DNA of 64,000 nt, from contig NZ_JAGPXY010000018.1 of assembly GCF_018070325.1 (NCBI RefSeq), positions 1 to 64,000 of the forward strand, given 5' to 3'. Made by a program: the position numbers and the translations under genes. The notes under the pieces were generated by a model. The model was not told the origin of the DNA. It ran no database searches and saw only the letters and a list, made by a program, of their open reading frames with translations. This document shows, piece after piece, positions 51,411 to 62,119 of this stretch (within the stretch, counting starts at the first letter, position 1; each line of letters begins with the position of its first letter). The stretch comes from Micromonospora sp. H61. Its GTDB lineage: Bacteria; Actinomycetota; Actinomycetes; Mycobacteriales; Micromonosporaceae.

Positions 51411-52526
51411 TCACTTCTCCACGTAGATGGTCAGGTCGGACATGTTGCGGTAGCTGGTCGCCGCGAAGTCGAGCGATTGGCCCTTGTTGTCCACGCCGCC
51501 GGGGGCGGTGTCCATCTCCCAGTTGGCGTGGTGGAAGTTGCGTTCGCCGATGGTCTGGAAGAACTGCTGGAAGTTGAGGTCGCCGTCGCCCAGCGGGGTC
51601 ATCTGGTACCCGTTGGGCACGCTGGTGTCCCGGTCGCCGTCCTTGGCGTGGAAGAGCGGGAACCGGGTGGTCCGGTCGGCCACGGTGAGGATCGGGTCGA
51701 ACAGGTCGGTCACCTCCTGGCCGGCCGGGTTGACGTACTTCTGGTGCTTGTAACGGGCCACGTAGGCCCAGTAGATGTCCAGCTCGAAGAAGACGTACCG
51801 CGGGTCGGTGATCTCGAAGAAGTACTCCAGCCGGCGGATGCCGGAGGACCGGGTCTGCCGGCCCTGCGCGTCGCGCGGGCCCCGGTCGATGAGGAAGTTG
51901 TACGCGGCGTCGTGGTTGTGCGTGTAGAGCCGCATGCCCCGGGCCTTGGCCTGCCGGCCCAGCTCGTTCCAGATGTCCGCGGCGGCGTCCCACTCGGCCT
52001 TGTACGCGCTGCTGGTCGGGTCGCTGCCGGTGCCGATGTTCTTCATGCCGAGTTCCTCGGCGATGTCCAGCTGTTGCTGGAAGGTGGCCGGCTGGATCGA
52101 GGCGTGGGTGCCGTTGGCCACCAGGCCGTTGTCGTCGAGGATCTTGCGGATCTCGGCGGGGGTGATCTGCCGGCCCAGGATCTCGGTGCTCTGGGTGTAG
52201 CCGGCGAACTCGATTTCCTTGTAACCGATCTCGGCGAGTCGGGCGAGGACGCGCTCGAAGCCGTACGGCACCCCGCTGTCGTCGGGTGCGGCGGTGATCC
52301 GGTCGCGGACGCTGTAGAGGATGATGCCGCGGTTCCTGGCCGGGATCAGCGGCTCCACCCGCAGCTTGCTCGCGTTGCCGGGGTTGGCGAGCGCGGGGGT
52401 GCCGGTGGCGAGGACGGGTAGCCCGGCCGCGCCGATCGCGGCGGCGGCGCCGGCGGAGGCGGCGAGCAGGGATCGGCGGCTGAGCCGGCCGGTGGGGGTG
52501 GCGTCGGGGGCGGTGTGGTCTGGCAT
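51411..52526 (-). CDS. Tat-exported sugar isomerase/epimerase-like TIM-barrel protein
   Basis: 371 residues. The N-terminus has a twin-arginine signal (RLSRRSLLAASAGAAAAIGA, residues 14-33), then an AP-endonuclease-2/xylose-isomerase-like barrel (SVRDRITAAPDDSG, IGYKEIEFAGYTQSTEILGR, GMRLYTHNHDAAYNF, YVFFELDIYWAYVAR, FHAKDGDRDTS). Conserved Glu, His and Asp at strand ends could bind a metal. The Tat signal implies the enzyme folds with cofactor before export. The ATG follows AAAGGTGG. The substrate is probably a sugar or cyclitol, not certain. Confidence 0.88.
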   Translation of the reverse strand: MPDHTAPDATPTGRLSRRSLLAASAGAAAAIGAAGLPVLATGTPALANPGNASKLRVEPLIPARNRGIILYSVRDRITAAPDDSGVPYGFERVLARLAEIGYKEIEFAGYTQSTEILGRQITPAEIRKILDDNGLVANGTHASIQPATFQQQLDIAEELGMKNIGTGSDPTSSAYKAEWDAAADIWNELGRQAKARGMRLYTHNHDAAYNFLIDRGPRDAQGRQTRSSGIRRLEYFFEITDPRYVFFELDIYWAYVARYKHQKYVNPAGQEVTDLFDPILTVADRTTRFPLFHAKDGDRDTSVPNGYQMTPLGDGDLNFQQFFQTIGERNFHHANWEMDTAPGGVDNKGQSLDFAATSYRNMSDLTIYVEK

Positions 52527-52729
52527 GGTTCCACCTTTCGCGACGGTGGTCGGAGACAGACACTAACGTCGGTCTAAGTCGAAAGAAAGGTTCGATCGAC
52601 GGCAGCTTTTGTTCGATTCGACGAAAGTCACTGATGATCGTCGATACCGGCCGCTCGGCCCGCGATGCTGACTACGCTCGTCCTGACCGGAACGCCGCGA
52701 AAGGCCGGAACGCCGCAGGAGGGGTGCGC

Positions 52730-54136
52730 GTGGTCCTGATCAGACGGAGACTGAGCGTCGCCGCCGCGCTGACCTGCGCGATCGGGCTGGCCGCCGCCGG
52801 TTGTACCGGCGATGACCGCGACGGCTTCCGGCCCGGCGCGGCCGACGTCGGCGACCCGTACGTGCCGGGGCACGGCAACGGCGGCTACGACGTCGGGCAC
52901 TACGGCCTCGACGTCCGCTACGACCCGTCGACCGACCGGCTGACCGGTCGAGCCGTCATCACGGCCACCGCCACCCAGGACCTGTCCCGGTTCAACCTGG
53001 ACCTGGTCGGCCTGGAGGTTCGCGCGGTCAGCGTGGGTGACGCGGCGGCCGAGCACAGACGCGGCGACGGCGAGTTGGTGGTGACCCCCAGCGACGGACT
53101 GCCGCGCGGCCGGCAGTTCACAGTGACCGTCGAGTACGCGGGCGTCCCCACGGCCGTCGACGACGGGGCGTTGGGCAGCGGCGGCTTCCTGCACACCGCC
53201 GACGGCGCGGTGGCGCTCGGCCAACCCGAGTCGGCCGCCACCTGGTTCCCGGTCAACGACCACCCGTCGGACAAGGCCACCTACGACCTGGCGGTGACCG
53301 TCCCGGACGGCCTGGCCGCGCTGAGCAACGGCGTTCCCGGGCCGAAGAGCAGCGCCGACGGCTGGACCACCTGGCGCTGGTCGGAGCGCGCCCCGATGGC
53401 CAGCTACCTGAGCACGCTCGTGATCGGTGACTACCGGGTGGTGACCGGCACGCACGCCGGCCGGCCGATGGTCACGGCGGTGGCCGCGAGCCTGCCGGCG
53501 ACCGGCGGCGCGGCCACCTCGCTGGCCCGCACCGGCGCGATCGTCGACTTCCTGGCCAGCCGCTTCGGCCCGTACCCGTTCGACTCGTACGGGGGCATCG
53601 TGATCGCCGACGACCGGATCGGCTACGCGCTGGAGACCCAGTCCCGGCCGGTGTACGGGCCCGGCTTCTTCGCTGACGACCGGCCGAACCCGAGCGTCGT
53701 CGCGCACGAACTGGCGCACCAGTGGTTCGGCGACAGCGTGTCGCTGACCAGGTGGAGCGACATGTGGCTCAACGAGGGCTTCGCCAGCTACGCCGAGTGG
53801 TTGTGGGAGGAGCACGACGGCGGCCGGACCGCCCAGCGCAACTTCGAGATCCAGTACGCGGCGACCGACTGGACGCAGCCGTCGGTCGAGCCGGGCCGGG
53901 AGCAGATGTTCGGCACCGCCGTCTACAAGCGCGGGGCGCTCGCCGTGCACGCGTTGCGCCGGACCGTCGGTGACGACCTCTTCTTCCGCATCCTGCGTAC
54001 CTGGACCAGCGAGCGGGCGGCGGGCAACGCGACCACCGCGGACCTCGTCGCGCTGGCCGAGCGGGTCGCCGGGCGGCAACTGCGTCCGCTCTTCGACGCC
54101 TGGTTGGTGGGTGGGTCGGCCCCCACACTGCCGTGA
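52730..54136 (+). CDS. M1-family metallopeptidase lipoprotein, paralogue 1
   Basis: 468 residues. A lipoprotein signal (LIRRRLSVAAALTCAIGLAA with Cys near residue 26) precedes an M1 gluzincin: beta-saddle domain (YDVGHYGLDVRYDPSTDRLT), substrate loop with ALETQSRPVY, and the Zn site VVAHELAHQWFG with the third ligand Glu in WLNEGFASYAEW. It lacks the large C-terminal helical domain of full-length aminopeptidase N. The GTG at 52730 lies 7 bases after AGGAGG. The next gene is a close paralogue, so they arose by tandem duplication. Confidence 0.92.
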   Translation: MVLIRRRLSVAAALTCAIGLAAAGCTGDDRDGFRPGAADVGDPYVPGHGNGGYDVGHYGLDVRYDPSTDRLTGRAVITATATQDLSRFNLDLVGLEVRAVSVGDAAAEHRRGDGELVVTPSDGLPRGRQFTVTVEYAGVPTAVDDGALGSGGFLHTADGAVALGQPESAATWFPVNDHPSDKATYDLAVTVPDGLAALSNGVPGPKSSADGWTTWRWSERAPMASYLSTLVIGDYRVVTGTHAGRPMVTAVAASLPATGGAATSLARTGAIVDFLASRFGPYPFDSYGGIVIADDRIGYALETQSRPVYGPGFFADDRPNPSVVAHELAHQWFGDSVSLTRWSDMWLNEGFASYAEWLWEEHDGGRTAQRNFEIQYAATDWTQPSVEPGREQMFGTAVYKRGALAVHALRRTVGDDLFFRILRTWTSERAAGNATTADLVALAERVAGRQLRPLFDAWLVGGSAPTLP

Positions 54137-54246
54137 CCCGGCCCCGCTGCCCGGTCGATATGCTGCCGCCTGCGAACGGCGGGTGGGTGCCCGTTCGCGC
54201 GGGACGGCGGAGGCCGTGACCGGCCACCGTGCGGAAAGGGTGTGGG

Positions 54247-55704
54247 ATGCGGGGGACGCGGCACAGACTGCGAGTGGCTGCCGGCCTGCTGGTGACCGGT
54301 GCGCTCGCACTGTCCGGATGCGACTCGGCGGGGCCGGAGACGGCCCTACCACCGAGCGCGTCCCCCACGCCGGCGCGGACGTTCACAGCGGGCGCCGACG
54401 GGGTCGGCGACGCCTACTTCCCGACCTACGGCAACGGCGGCTACGACGTCGGGCGGTACACGGTGAAGGTGCGCTACGACCCGGCCAAGGACCAGTTGAC
54501 GGGTACGACCACAGTGCGGGCCACCGCGACCGCTGACCTGTCGACGTTCAACCTCGACCTGGCCGGCCTGACCGTCGGCGCGGTCACCGTGGACGGCGCA
54601 CCGGCGAGCCACAGCCGCAAGCGGAACGAGCTGGTGATCAAGCCGGCTTCCGGCCTGATCAACGGCAACGGGTTCGTCGCCGAGGTCACCTACGCCGGCA
54701 AGCCGAAGCCGCTGAAGAACGAGGCGCTCGGTGACGGCGGTTTCCTGCACACCGCCGACGGTGCCATCGCGCTGGGTCAGCCCGAGTCGGCCAGCACCTG
54801 GTTCCCGGTCAACGACCACCCGTCGGACAAGGCTGCCTACGACTTCGAGGTCACCGTTCCGGACGGCCTGACCGCGATCAGCAACGGCGTTCCCGGCGGG
54901 AAGACCAGCACGGGCGGTTGGACCACCTGGAAGTGGTCGGAGAAGTCGCCGATGGCCAGCTATCTGAGCACGCTGGTGATCGGCAAGTTCCGGATCACCA
55001 CCGGCGAGCACAAGGGCCGTCCGGTCTACAACGCGGTCACCACCACCGAGGCCAAGGGCAACGCGGACGCGTCGATCGCGCAGACCGTCGCTGTGGCCGA
55101 CTACCTGGAGAGTGTGTTCGGGCCGTACCCGTTCGACGCGTACGGCGGGGTGGTGATCTCCGACAGCCGGATCTCCTACGCCCTGGAGACGCAGAGCCGA
55201 CCGGTCTACGCGGCGAGCTTCTTCCGGCAGGGCGAGAACACCGAGGTCGTCGCCCACGAGCTGGCCCACCAGTGGTTCGGCGACAGCGTCGCGTTGGCCA
55301 AGTGGGAGGACATCTGGCTCAACGAGGGCTTCGCGACGTACGCGGAGTGGCTCTGGGCCGAGCACACCAGGGCGTACACCGCCAAGGAGGCGTTCGACAG
55401 TCGGTACGCCAGCATGTCCGCGCAGGTGTGGCAGACACCGCCGGGCAAGCCGGGCGTGGAGAAGCTGTTCAGCGAGTCGGTCTACCAGCGCGGCGGGATG
55501 ACCCTGCACGCCCTGCGGGTGGCCGTCGGCGACAAGGCGTTCTTCGAGATCGTCAAGACCTGGGCGGCGGAGAAGCGCGACGGCACCGCCACCACTGCCG
55601 AGTTCGTGGCAGTGGCCGAGCGGATCTCCGGCAAGCAGCTCGACGCGATCTTCGACGCCTGGCTCTACGGCACCAGGAAGCCGGCCCTGCCGAAGCGGCT
55701 CTGA
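54247..55704 (+). CDS. M1-family metallopeptidase lipoprotein, paralogue 2
   Basis: 485 residues. It has a lipoprotein signal with lipobox LSGC (LLVTGALALSGC), a Pro/Ser/Thr spacer, then the same M1 architecture as its neighbour: NGGYDVGRYTVKVRYDPAKD, ALETQSRPVYAASFF, VVAHELAHQWFG and WLNEGFATYAEW. The Zn ligands are intact. Many blocks are identical to paralogue 1 (LGQPESA, TWFPVNDHPSDKA), while the lipobox spacer and C-terminus differ. The ATG at 54247 is preceded by GAAAGGG. It is convergent with the LCP gene, 7 bases apart. Confidence 0.93.
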   Translation: MRGTRHRLRVAAGLLVTGALALSGCDSAGPETALPPSASPTPARTFTAGADGVGDAYFPTYGNGGYDVGRYTVKVRYDPAKDQLTGTTTVRATATADLSTFNLDLAGLTVGAVTVDGAPASHSRKRNELVIKPASGLINGNGFVAEVTYAGKPKPLKNEALGDGGFLHTADGAIALGQPESASTWFPVNDHPSDKAAYDFEVTVPDGLTAISNGVPGGKTSTGGWTTWKWSEKSPMASYLSTLVIGKFRITTGEHKGRPVYNAVTTTEAKGNADASIAQTVAVADYLESVFGPYPFDAYGGVVISDSRISYALETQSRPVYAASFFRQGENTEVVAHELAHQWFGDSVALAKWEDIWLNEGFATYAEWLWAEHTRAYTAKEAFDSRYASMSAQVWQTPPGKPGVEKLFSESVYQRGGMTLHALRVAVGDKAFFEIVKTWAAEKRDGTATTAEFVAVAERISGKQLDAIFDAWLYGTRKPALPKRL

Positions 55705-55711
55705 GCGGCGG

Positions 55712-56830
55712 TCAGTTCTTGACGACCAGTTTGGGGTTGGCGGCCAGGTAGGCGTCGGCGCGTCCGGCGCGGAGTTCGGTGAGGAACTTCCGGCCCTCGC
55801 TGGTCAGCTGTTCACCCCGGTAGGCGGTGCCCTTGCCGACGCCGGAACCGGGTAGCCCGACCAGCGTGAAACGGTTCTCCGGCAGGCCACTGAGGGCGTA
55901 CGCGATGTCCACGATCCGGCGCCCGCCCACGTAGACCAGCGTGTCGCCCAGCGCGGAGACCACCTGGTCGACGCGCTCCGGTTGCCGGGCCAGGCCCTCG
56001 TCCAGGATCTTGCGGGTCATCGCCCGGATCAGCTGCTGCTGGTGACGCTGCCGGGCGTAGTCACCGCCGGTGATGTAGCGCTGCCGCGCGTAGTCGATCG
56101 CCTGCCAGCCGTTGAGGTGCCGGTCGCCCTTCTCGTAGACCTGCTGCGGCCCCTTGTAGCCGCCCGGCGCGCTCTCCCGGTGCTTGCCGTCCGGTCGGCG
56201 GTGCAGCGACTCGACCCGCTGGTCGACGTAGATGTCCACCCCACCCAGGGCGTCGACCAGCCGGTCGAACCCGTTGAAGGTGAGCACCGCGCCGGCGTCG
56301 ATGCGCAGCCCGGTGTAACCGCTGACAGTGCTGCGCAGCAGCTCGTACCCCTGGGCGGTGCTGGGTTGTTTGGGTTTGCCCGGCACCCGGCTGCCGAAGC
56401 TCATCGCGTGCGTGAGTTTGGTCTTGCCGCCCTTGTAGCCGGCCTTCGGGAACGCCGGGATGTCCACCAGCAGGTCGCGGGGGAGCGAGAAGAGGTACGC
56501 CCGATCCAACCCTTTGGGTACGTGCAGCACCAGCACGGCGTCCGAGTGCGGCTCCCACCCGGGCACGCTGACCCGGGTGTCCACACCGACCAGCAGCAGG
56601 TTGAGCGGGCCGGTGATGTCCGCGCCCGGCGGTGGGCCGCTGGGGCTCGGCGTCGGCGTGCCGATGGGCGTCGGGGTCGGTGAGCCGGCCACCGGAGCGC
56701 CGCCCGGCTTGTTGTCGCCGGTCAGTCGGGTGATCACCACAGTGCCGGCCGCGATCAGCGCGACGACGGCCAGGGCCGCCAACCCCAGCAGCAGCCACCG
56801 TCGGCGCGGCGCCATCGACCCGAGAACCAT
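55712..56830 (-). CDS. LCP-family cell-wall glycopolymer ligase
   Basis: 372 residues. One N-terminal transmembrane helix (residues 13-35) and a Pro/Ser/Thr linker are followed by the LytR-CpsA-Psr domain: LNLLLVGVDTR, SDAVLVLHVP, FSLPRDLLVDIP (catalytic Arg), LDALGGVDIYVDQRV and DYARQRYITGGDYARQRHQQ. LCP enzymes attach teichoic-acid-like or arabinogalactan polymers to peptidoglycan outside the membrane. The ATG at 56830 follows GGAAGGAA. Confidence 0.93.
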   Translation of the reverse strand: MVLGSMAPRRRWLLLGLAALAVVALIAAGTVVITRLTGDNKPGGAPVAGSPTPTPIGTPTPSPSGPPPGADITGPLNLLLVGVDTRVSVPGWEPHSDAVLVLHVPKGLDRAYLFSLPRDLLVDIPAFPKAGYKGGKTKLTHAMSFGSRVPGKPKQPSTAQGYELLRSTVSGYTGLRIDAGAVLTFNGFDRLVDALGGVDIYVDQRVESLHRRPDGKHRESAPGGYKGPQQVYEKGDRHLNGWQAIDYARQRYITGGDYARQRHQQQLIRAMTRKILDEGLARQPERVDQVVSALGDTLVYVGGRRIVDIAYALSGLPENRFTLVGLPGSGVGKGTAYRGEQLTSEGRKFLTELRAGRADAYLAANPKLVVKN

Positions 56831-56975
56831 GTTGGATTCCTTCCACCCGTCTGGTGAACAACGCTCCGACGGGTGCTCCGGGTTGCGGCCGGAAGACGCC
56901 GGGTCGGTCGGCCGGAGCATGATCGCGCGAAAAGTGCCGCTGGCGCGAGCGCTACTCGCGAGTAATGATGCGTCC

Positions 56976-58673
56976 ATGCGGTACGACGTGGTCGTCATCG
57001 GGTCCGGCTTCGGTGGCAGCGTCACCGCGCTCCGACTGGCCGAGAAGGGCTACTCGGTAGCGGTGCTGGAAGCCGGCCGCCGCTTCGCCGACGACGAGTT
57101 CCCGCAGACGTCCTGGCGGGTCCGCCGGTTCCTCTGGGCACCGAAGCTGGGCTGCTACGGCATCCAACGGCTCACCCTGCTCCGCCCGGCCGACAGGCGA
57201 TCCGGCGGCGGGGTGCTGGTGCTCTCCGGCGCCGGGGTGGGCGGCGGTTCGCTGGTCTACGCGAACACCCTCTACGAACCGCTTCCGGCCTTCTACAGCG
57301 ACCCGCAGTGGCGGGACATCACCGACTGGCGCGACGAGTTGGCCCACCACTACGACCAGGCGAGGCGAATGCTCGGCGTCACCACGTACCCGGTGCACAC
57401 CGGCGCGGACCGCGCCATGCGCGCGGTGGCCGAGCGGATGGGGGTGGGGCACACCTTCCACGCCACCCCGGTGGGCGTGCACATCGGCCGGCCCGGCCAG
57501 CGGATCGCCGACCCGTACTTCGGCGGTGCCGGCCCGGAACGCACCGGCTGCCTGCACTGCGGCTCCTGCATGACCGGCTGCCGGCACGGGGCGAAGAACA
57601 CACTGGTGAAGAACTACCTCTGGCTCGCCGAACGGCTCGGGGTCACGGTCCGTCAGCTGACCACGGTGACCGCGGTCCGGCCCGCCGACGGCGGTGGGTA
57701 CGAGGTGCACACCGAACGCACCGGGGCCTGGCTGCGCAAGGCTCGGCAGGTCGTCCACGCCGATCACGTGGTCTTCGCCGCCGGGGCACTCGGCACCCAG
57801 CGGCTGCTGCACGGGATGCGGGCCGACGGTGCGCTACCCGGGCTCTCGTCCCGCCTCGGCGAGCTGACCCGGACCAACTCGGAGGCGATCCTCGGCGCCT
57901 CGGTGCCACGCCAACGGGCCCGGTCCGAGCGGTTGGACTACACCGAGGGGGTGGCCATCACCAGCTCGTTCCACCCCGACCCGCAGACGCACATCGAGCC
58001 GGTCCGCTACGGGCGGGGCTCCAACGCGATGGGGTTGCTCCAGTCGCTGCTGGTCGACGGCGGCCCGCACCGGGTCCGCCGCTGGCTGGGCAGCATCGTG
58101 CGGCAGCCCCGGTTGGCAGCGCGGATGCTGTCGGTACGCGGCTGGTCGGAACGGACGGTGATCGCCCTGGTCATGCAGTCCGCGGACAACTCACTGACCA
58201 CCCGGTGGCGGCGTGGCCCGCTCGGCAGCAGGTTGGTCACCGGCCCGGGCCACGGCACGCCCAGCCCCACCTGGATCCCGGCCGGCAACACCGCCGCCCG
58301 GATGCTCGCCGACGAGATCGGCGGCACCCCCGGCGGCTCACTCACCGAACCCTTCGACATCCCGATGACCGCGCACATCCTGGGCGGGGCGGTCATCGGG
58401 GCCACCCCGGCCGACGGGGTGATCGACCCCTGGCACCGGGTGTACGGGCACGTCGGGCTGCACGTGGTCGACGGCGCGGCCGTCTCGGCCAACCTGGGCG
58501 TGAACCCGTCCCTGACGATCACCGCGCAGGCGGAACGGGCGATGTCGTTCTGGCCCAACAAAGGCGACAAGGACCCCCGCCCGGCGCTCGGCGCCCCGTA
58601 CCGCCGCCTCACACCCGTACCCCCGCGCCACCCGGCCGTCCCGCCGGACGCCCCGGGTGCGCTGCGTTCCTGA
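56976..58673 (+). CDS. choD: GMC oxidoreductase, cholesterol-oxidase-like (ChoD)
   Basis: 565 residues. It has the FAD motif VVVIGSGFGGSVTALRLAEK (residues 5-24), a second nucleotide segment VLVLSGAGVGGGSLVYANTL, a Cys-rich insert TGCLHCGSCMTGCRHGAKNT, and the C-terminal GMC motifs AHILGGAVIGATPADGVIDP and LHVVDGAAVSANLGVNPSLT. Mycobacterium carries choD beside guaB3, and the order is conserved here with insertions between. The Cys cluster resembles a 4Fe-4S site and is unusual for a classical oxygen-using cholesterol oxidase, so the substrate is uncertain. No signal peptide is present. Confidence 0.88.
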   Translation: MRYDVVVIGSGFGGSVTALRLAEKGYSVAVLEAGRRFADDEFPQTSWRVRRFLWAPKLGCYGIQRLTLLRPADRRSGGGVLVLSGAGVGGGSLVYANTLYEPLPAFYSDPQWRDITDWRDELAHHYDQARRMLGVTTYPVHTGADRAMRAVAERMGVGHTFHATPVGVHIGRPGQRIADPYFGGAGPERTGCLHCGSCMTGCRHGAKNTLVKNYLWLAERLGVTVRQLTTVTAVRPADGGGYEVHTERTGAWLRKARQVVHADHVVFAAGALGTQRLLHGMRADGALPGLSSRLGELTRTNSEAILGASVPRQRARSERLDYTEGVAITSSFHPDPQTHIEPVRYGRGSNAMGLLQSLLVDGGPHRVRRWLGSIVRQPRLAARMLSVRGWSERTVIALVMQSADNSLTTRWRRGPLGSRLVTGPGHGTPSPTWIPAGNTAARMLADEIGGTPGGSLTEPFDIPMTAHILGGAVIGATPADGVIDPWHRVYGHVGLHVVDGAAVSANLGVNPSLTITAQAERAMSFWPNKGDKDPRPALGAPYRRLTPVPPRHPAVPPDAPGALRS

Positions 58674-58725
58674 ACCCTGCCGGCCGCCACGGCGAGCCGG
58701 TGCCGGCTGCGGCCGTGACTGTCGG

Positions 58726-58731
58726 TAGGCT
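58726..58731 (+). promoter_or_regulatory. Leaderless promoter of guaA (TAGGCT)
   Basis: TAGGCT, 8 bases, then ATG at 58740. An in-frame GTG at 58734 lies too close to the box to be the start. Confidence 0.55.
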
Positions 58732-58739
58732 TCGTGCAC

Positions 58740-60299
<1,560 letters not shown>

Positions 60300-60303
60300 C
60301 CGC

Positions 60304-60672
60304 TCAGGCCGCCGGCGGCGGGCTGGACGGGGTCGTCGGCGGGTAGGGCGGCGTCGGGGCGTACCCCTGCGGTGGCCCGCCGGGCGCGGGCCCGGCGGTG
60401 GGCGGCGGGCCGTTCTGCGGCGCGACGCCCGCGGCGTGCGGCCAGGCCGGCGCGCCGGTGGGCTCCTCCGGCATCAGAAACCACATGATCGGGTACGCGA
60501 ACAGCGCGAGCCCGCCGGTGAGCAGGCCGGTGACCGCGAAGATCACCCGGACCAGTGTGGGATCGACGGCGAAGTAGCGGCCGACGCCGCTGGCGACCCC
60601 GGCGACCATGCGGTCGGTGGTGGGTCGCCGAAGCTGCTTGTACGGGGCACGGGGAGCGGTGGTCGATGTCAT
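60304..60672 (-). CDS. PspC-domain membrane protein
   Basis: 122 residues. The PspC domain spans about residues 8-70 (KQLRRPTTDRMVAGVASGVG, YFAVDPTLVRVIFAVTGLLT, FAYPIMWFLMPEEP) with one or two membrane helices, followed by a Pro/Gly/Ala-rich tail. The family responds to envelope stress; the role here is unknown. The ATG at 60672 is supported by the GTGGGGG site and by the family start; an in-frame codon at 60738 would add a non-conserved segment. Confidence 0.9.
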   Translation of the reverse strand: MTSTTAPRAPYKQLRRPTTDRMVAGVASGVGRYFAVDPTLVRVIFAVTGLLTGGLALFAYPIMWFLMPEEPTGAPAWPHAAGVAPQNGPPPTAGPAPGGPPQGYAPTPPYPPTTPSSPPPAA

Positions 60673-60815
60673 ACCCCCACGGTCCGCGCTGGCGCCCGGC
60701 CCGCCCTCGGTGACCGCCCGGATCCCTACCCTGACCAATCCCTGACCGGGAACAGATAGTCAGGAATCCGACTCTTTTCCGTTCCGGTAACCCGGCCCGG
60801 GGAGAATTTGCTTCC

Positions 60816-61766
60816 GTGACCACCTTGCTCAAGCCGCTCCGCAGGATCGCGGCATACGCAGTTTGTGCTGATTCAAGCGGCCGAGTCTTGCTGGTCCGCG
60901 CATCGGAGCGCTCCGGCACCCCCGGCGCGTGGTCGCTGCCCGGCGGGGCGGTCGACCACGGCGAGGACCCGAACCACACAGTCGTTCGCGAGACCGCCGC
61001 CGAAACCGGCCTCTCCGTCGCCGTCTCCGGCCTGGCCGACGTGCTCGCCGACATGCGGGCACTCCCCGACCGCGGCATCACCATCCACACCGACCGGCTG
61101 ATCTACCGGGTGGCCGTGCGCGGTGGCACCCTCGCCGACCGGGTCGGCGAGCGCCCCACCGACCTGGCCCGGTGGTACACCCTCGACGAGGCGCGCGAGC
61201 TGCCGCTGCGCTCGTTCACCGCACGCGCCCTCGGGCTGCCCGCCTCCTCGGCCGACGTGGTCCCCGACGAGGCACCCGAGTTCCCCTCCTTCTACGCCGT
61301 GCCCGGCCCCGACGGGCTGCACCGGGCCCAGCGCTTCGCCGCGTACGCGGTCTGCACCGACCCCGCCGGCCGAGTTTTGCTCACCCGCATCTCCGACGGC
61401 TACCCCGGTGCCGGCTGCTGGCACCTGCCCGGTGGCGGCACCGACTACGGCGAACAGCCCGGCGCGGCACTCATCCGGGAGCTGATCGAGGAAACCGGCC
61501 AGGCCGGCCGCCTCGTCGAGCTGCTCGGCGTCGCCAGCCACCGCGACGCCGCCTCACTCGGCCCCGAGGGCTACCCGATCGACTGGCACGGCGTACGCGC
61601 CTTCTACCGGGTCGTCGTCGACCAGCCCAACCCACTGACCGTGGCCGACGTGGGCGGCTCCACCTGCGAGGCCCGCTGGTTCGGCCGCGAGGAGCTGGGC
61701 GCCCTCCCCACCGACCGCCTCACCGAGGTGACCGCCGAAGCAGTCCAAGCCGCCCAACTCACCTGA
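60816..61766 (+). CDS. Double-Nudix hydrolase, paralogue 1
   Basis: 316 residues with two Nudix domains in a row. Domain 1 (about 10-130) has the box GGAVDHGEDP ... VRETAAETGL, in which the first of the paired Glu residues (REUxEE) is Ala. Domain 2 (about 170-310) has a complete box, GGGTDYGEQP ... IRELIEETGQ. The likely activity therefore resides in the C-terminal half. The substrate is unknown (a nucleoside diphosphate derivative by family). It starts at a GTG; GGGGAG lies 9 bases upstream. A paralogue of the same length lies 350 bases downstream. Confidence 0.88.
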   Translation: MTTLLKPLRRIAAYAVCADSSGRVLLVRASERSGTPGAWSLPGGAVDHGEDPNHTVVRETAAETGLSVAVSGLADVLADMRALPDRGITIHTDRLIYRVAVRGGTLADRVGERPTDLARWYTLDEARELPLRSFTARALGLPASSADVVPDEAPEFPSFYAVPGPDGLHRAQRFAAYAVCTDPAGRVLLTRISDGYPGAGCWHLPGGGTDYGEQPGAALIRELIEETGQAGRLVELLGVASHRDAASLGPEGYPIDWHGVRAFYRVVVDQPNPLTVADVGGSTCEARWFGREELGALPTDRLTEVTAEAVQAAQLT

Positions 61767-62033
61767 CCCCGACCAGTCCGCGAGGGGTCAGCGCGTACCA
61801 CGCCGCCGGCCGTGCCTTGCCCCACGCTGCCTCCAGCCTGTGATCAGCGCTGGACTCGACCTGCCGTGACGCGAATGGACTCCACAATGAGGGTTGATGG
61901 GGTGAAGCGGGCCGGTCGCGAAACGGGCTGAAGGGCGCTGAACGAGGCTTGTCGGTTGTCGTCAAGGGCCGGCTACCTCGGCCCGAACGCGCCGGCTCGC
62001 CAAGCTCCGCGGGTTCCCCGTGCACCGTCTCGC
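61767..62033. other. Intergenic region between the two double-Nudix genes (left part)
   Basis: No gene, tRNA or strong promoter is recognised. The region has lower GC than the flanking genes and ends at the family C palindrome (62034-62088). Confidence 0.45.
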
Positions 62034-62088
62034 GTTGATCATGAAGTTATTGTCGGAACGCGAGATGGACGGCGATAACTTGATCAAC
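62034..62088. repeat. Dispersed palindrome, family C
   Basis: GTTGATCA (62034-62041) pairs with TGATCAAC (62081-62088), then after a TGA bulge AGTTAT (62045-62050) pairs with ATAACT (62075-62080), and the stem continues with GU-type pairs. It is AT-rich and lies 32 bases before the second double-Nudix gene. Confidence 0.75.
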
Positions 62089-62119
62089 AAGTGTGGGTGC
62101 GAAGCGGGGGCGAGCAAAG

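Noticed and set aside
61767..62119. tRNA or small RNA gene between the double-Nudix genes
   Set aside because: No cloverleaf or terminator was recognised; only the palindrome stands out.
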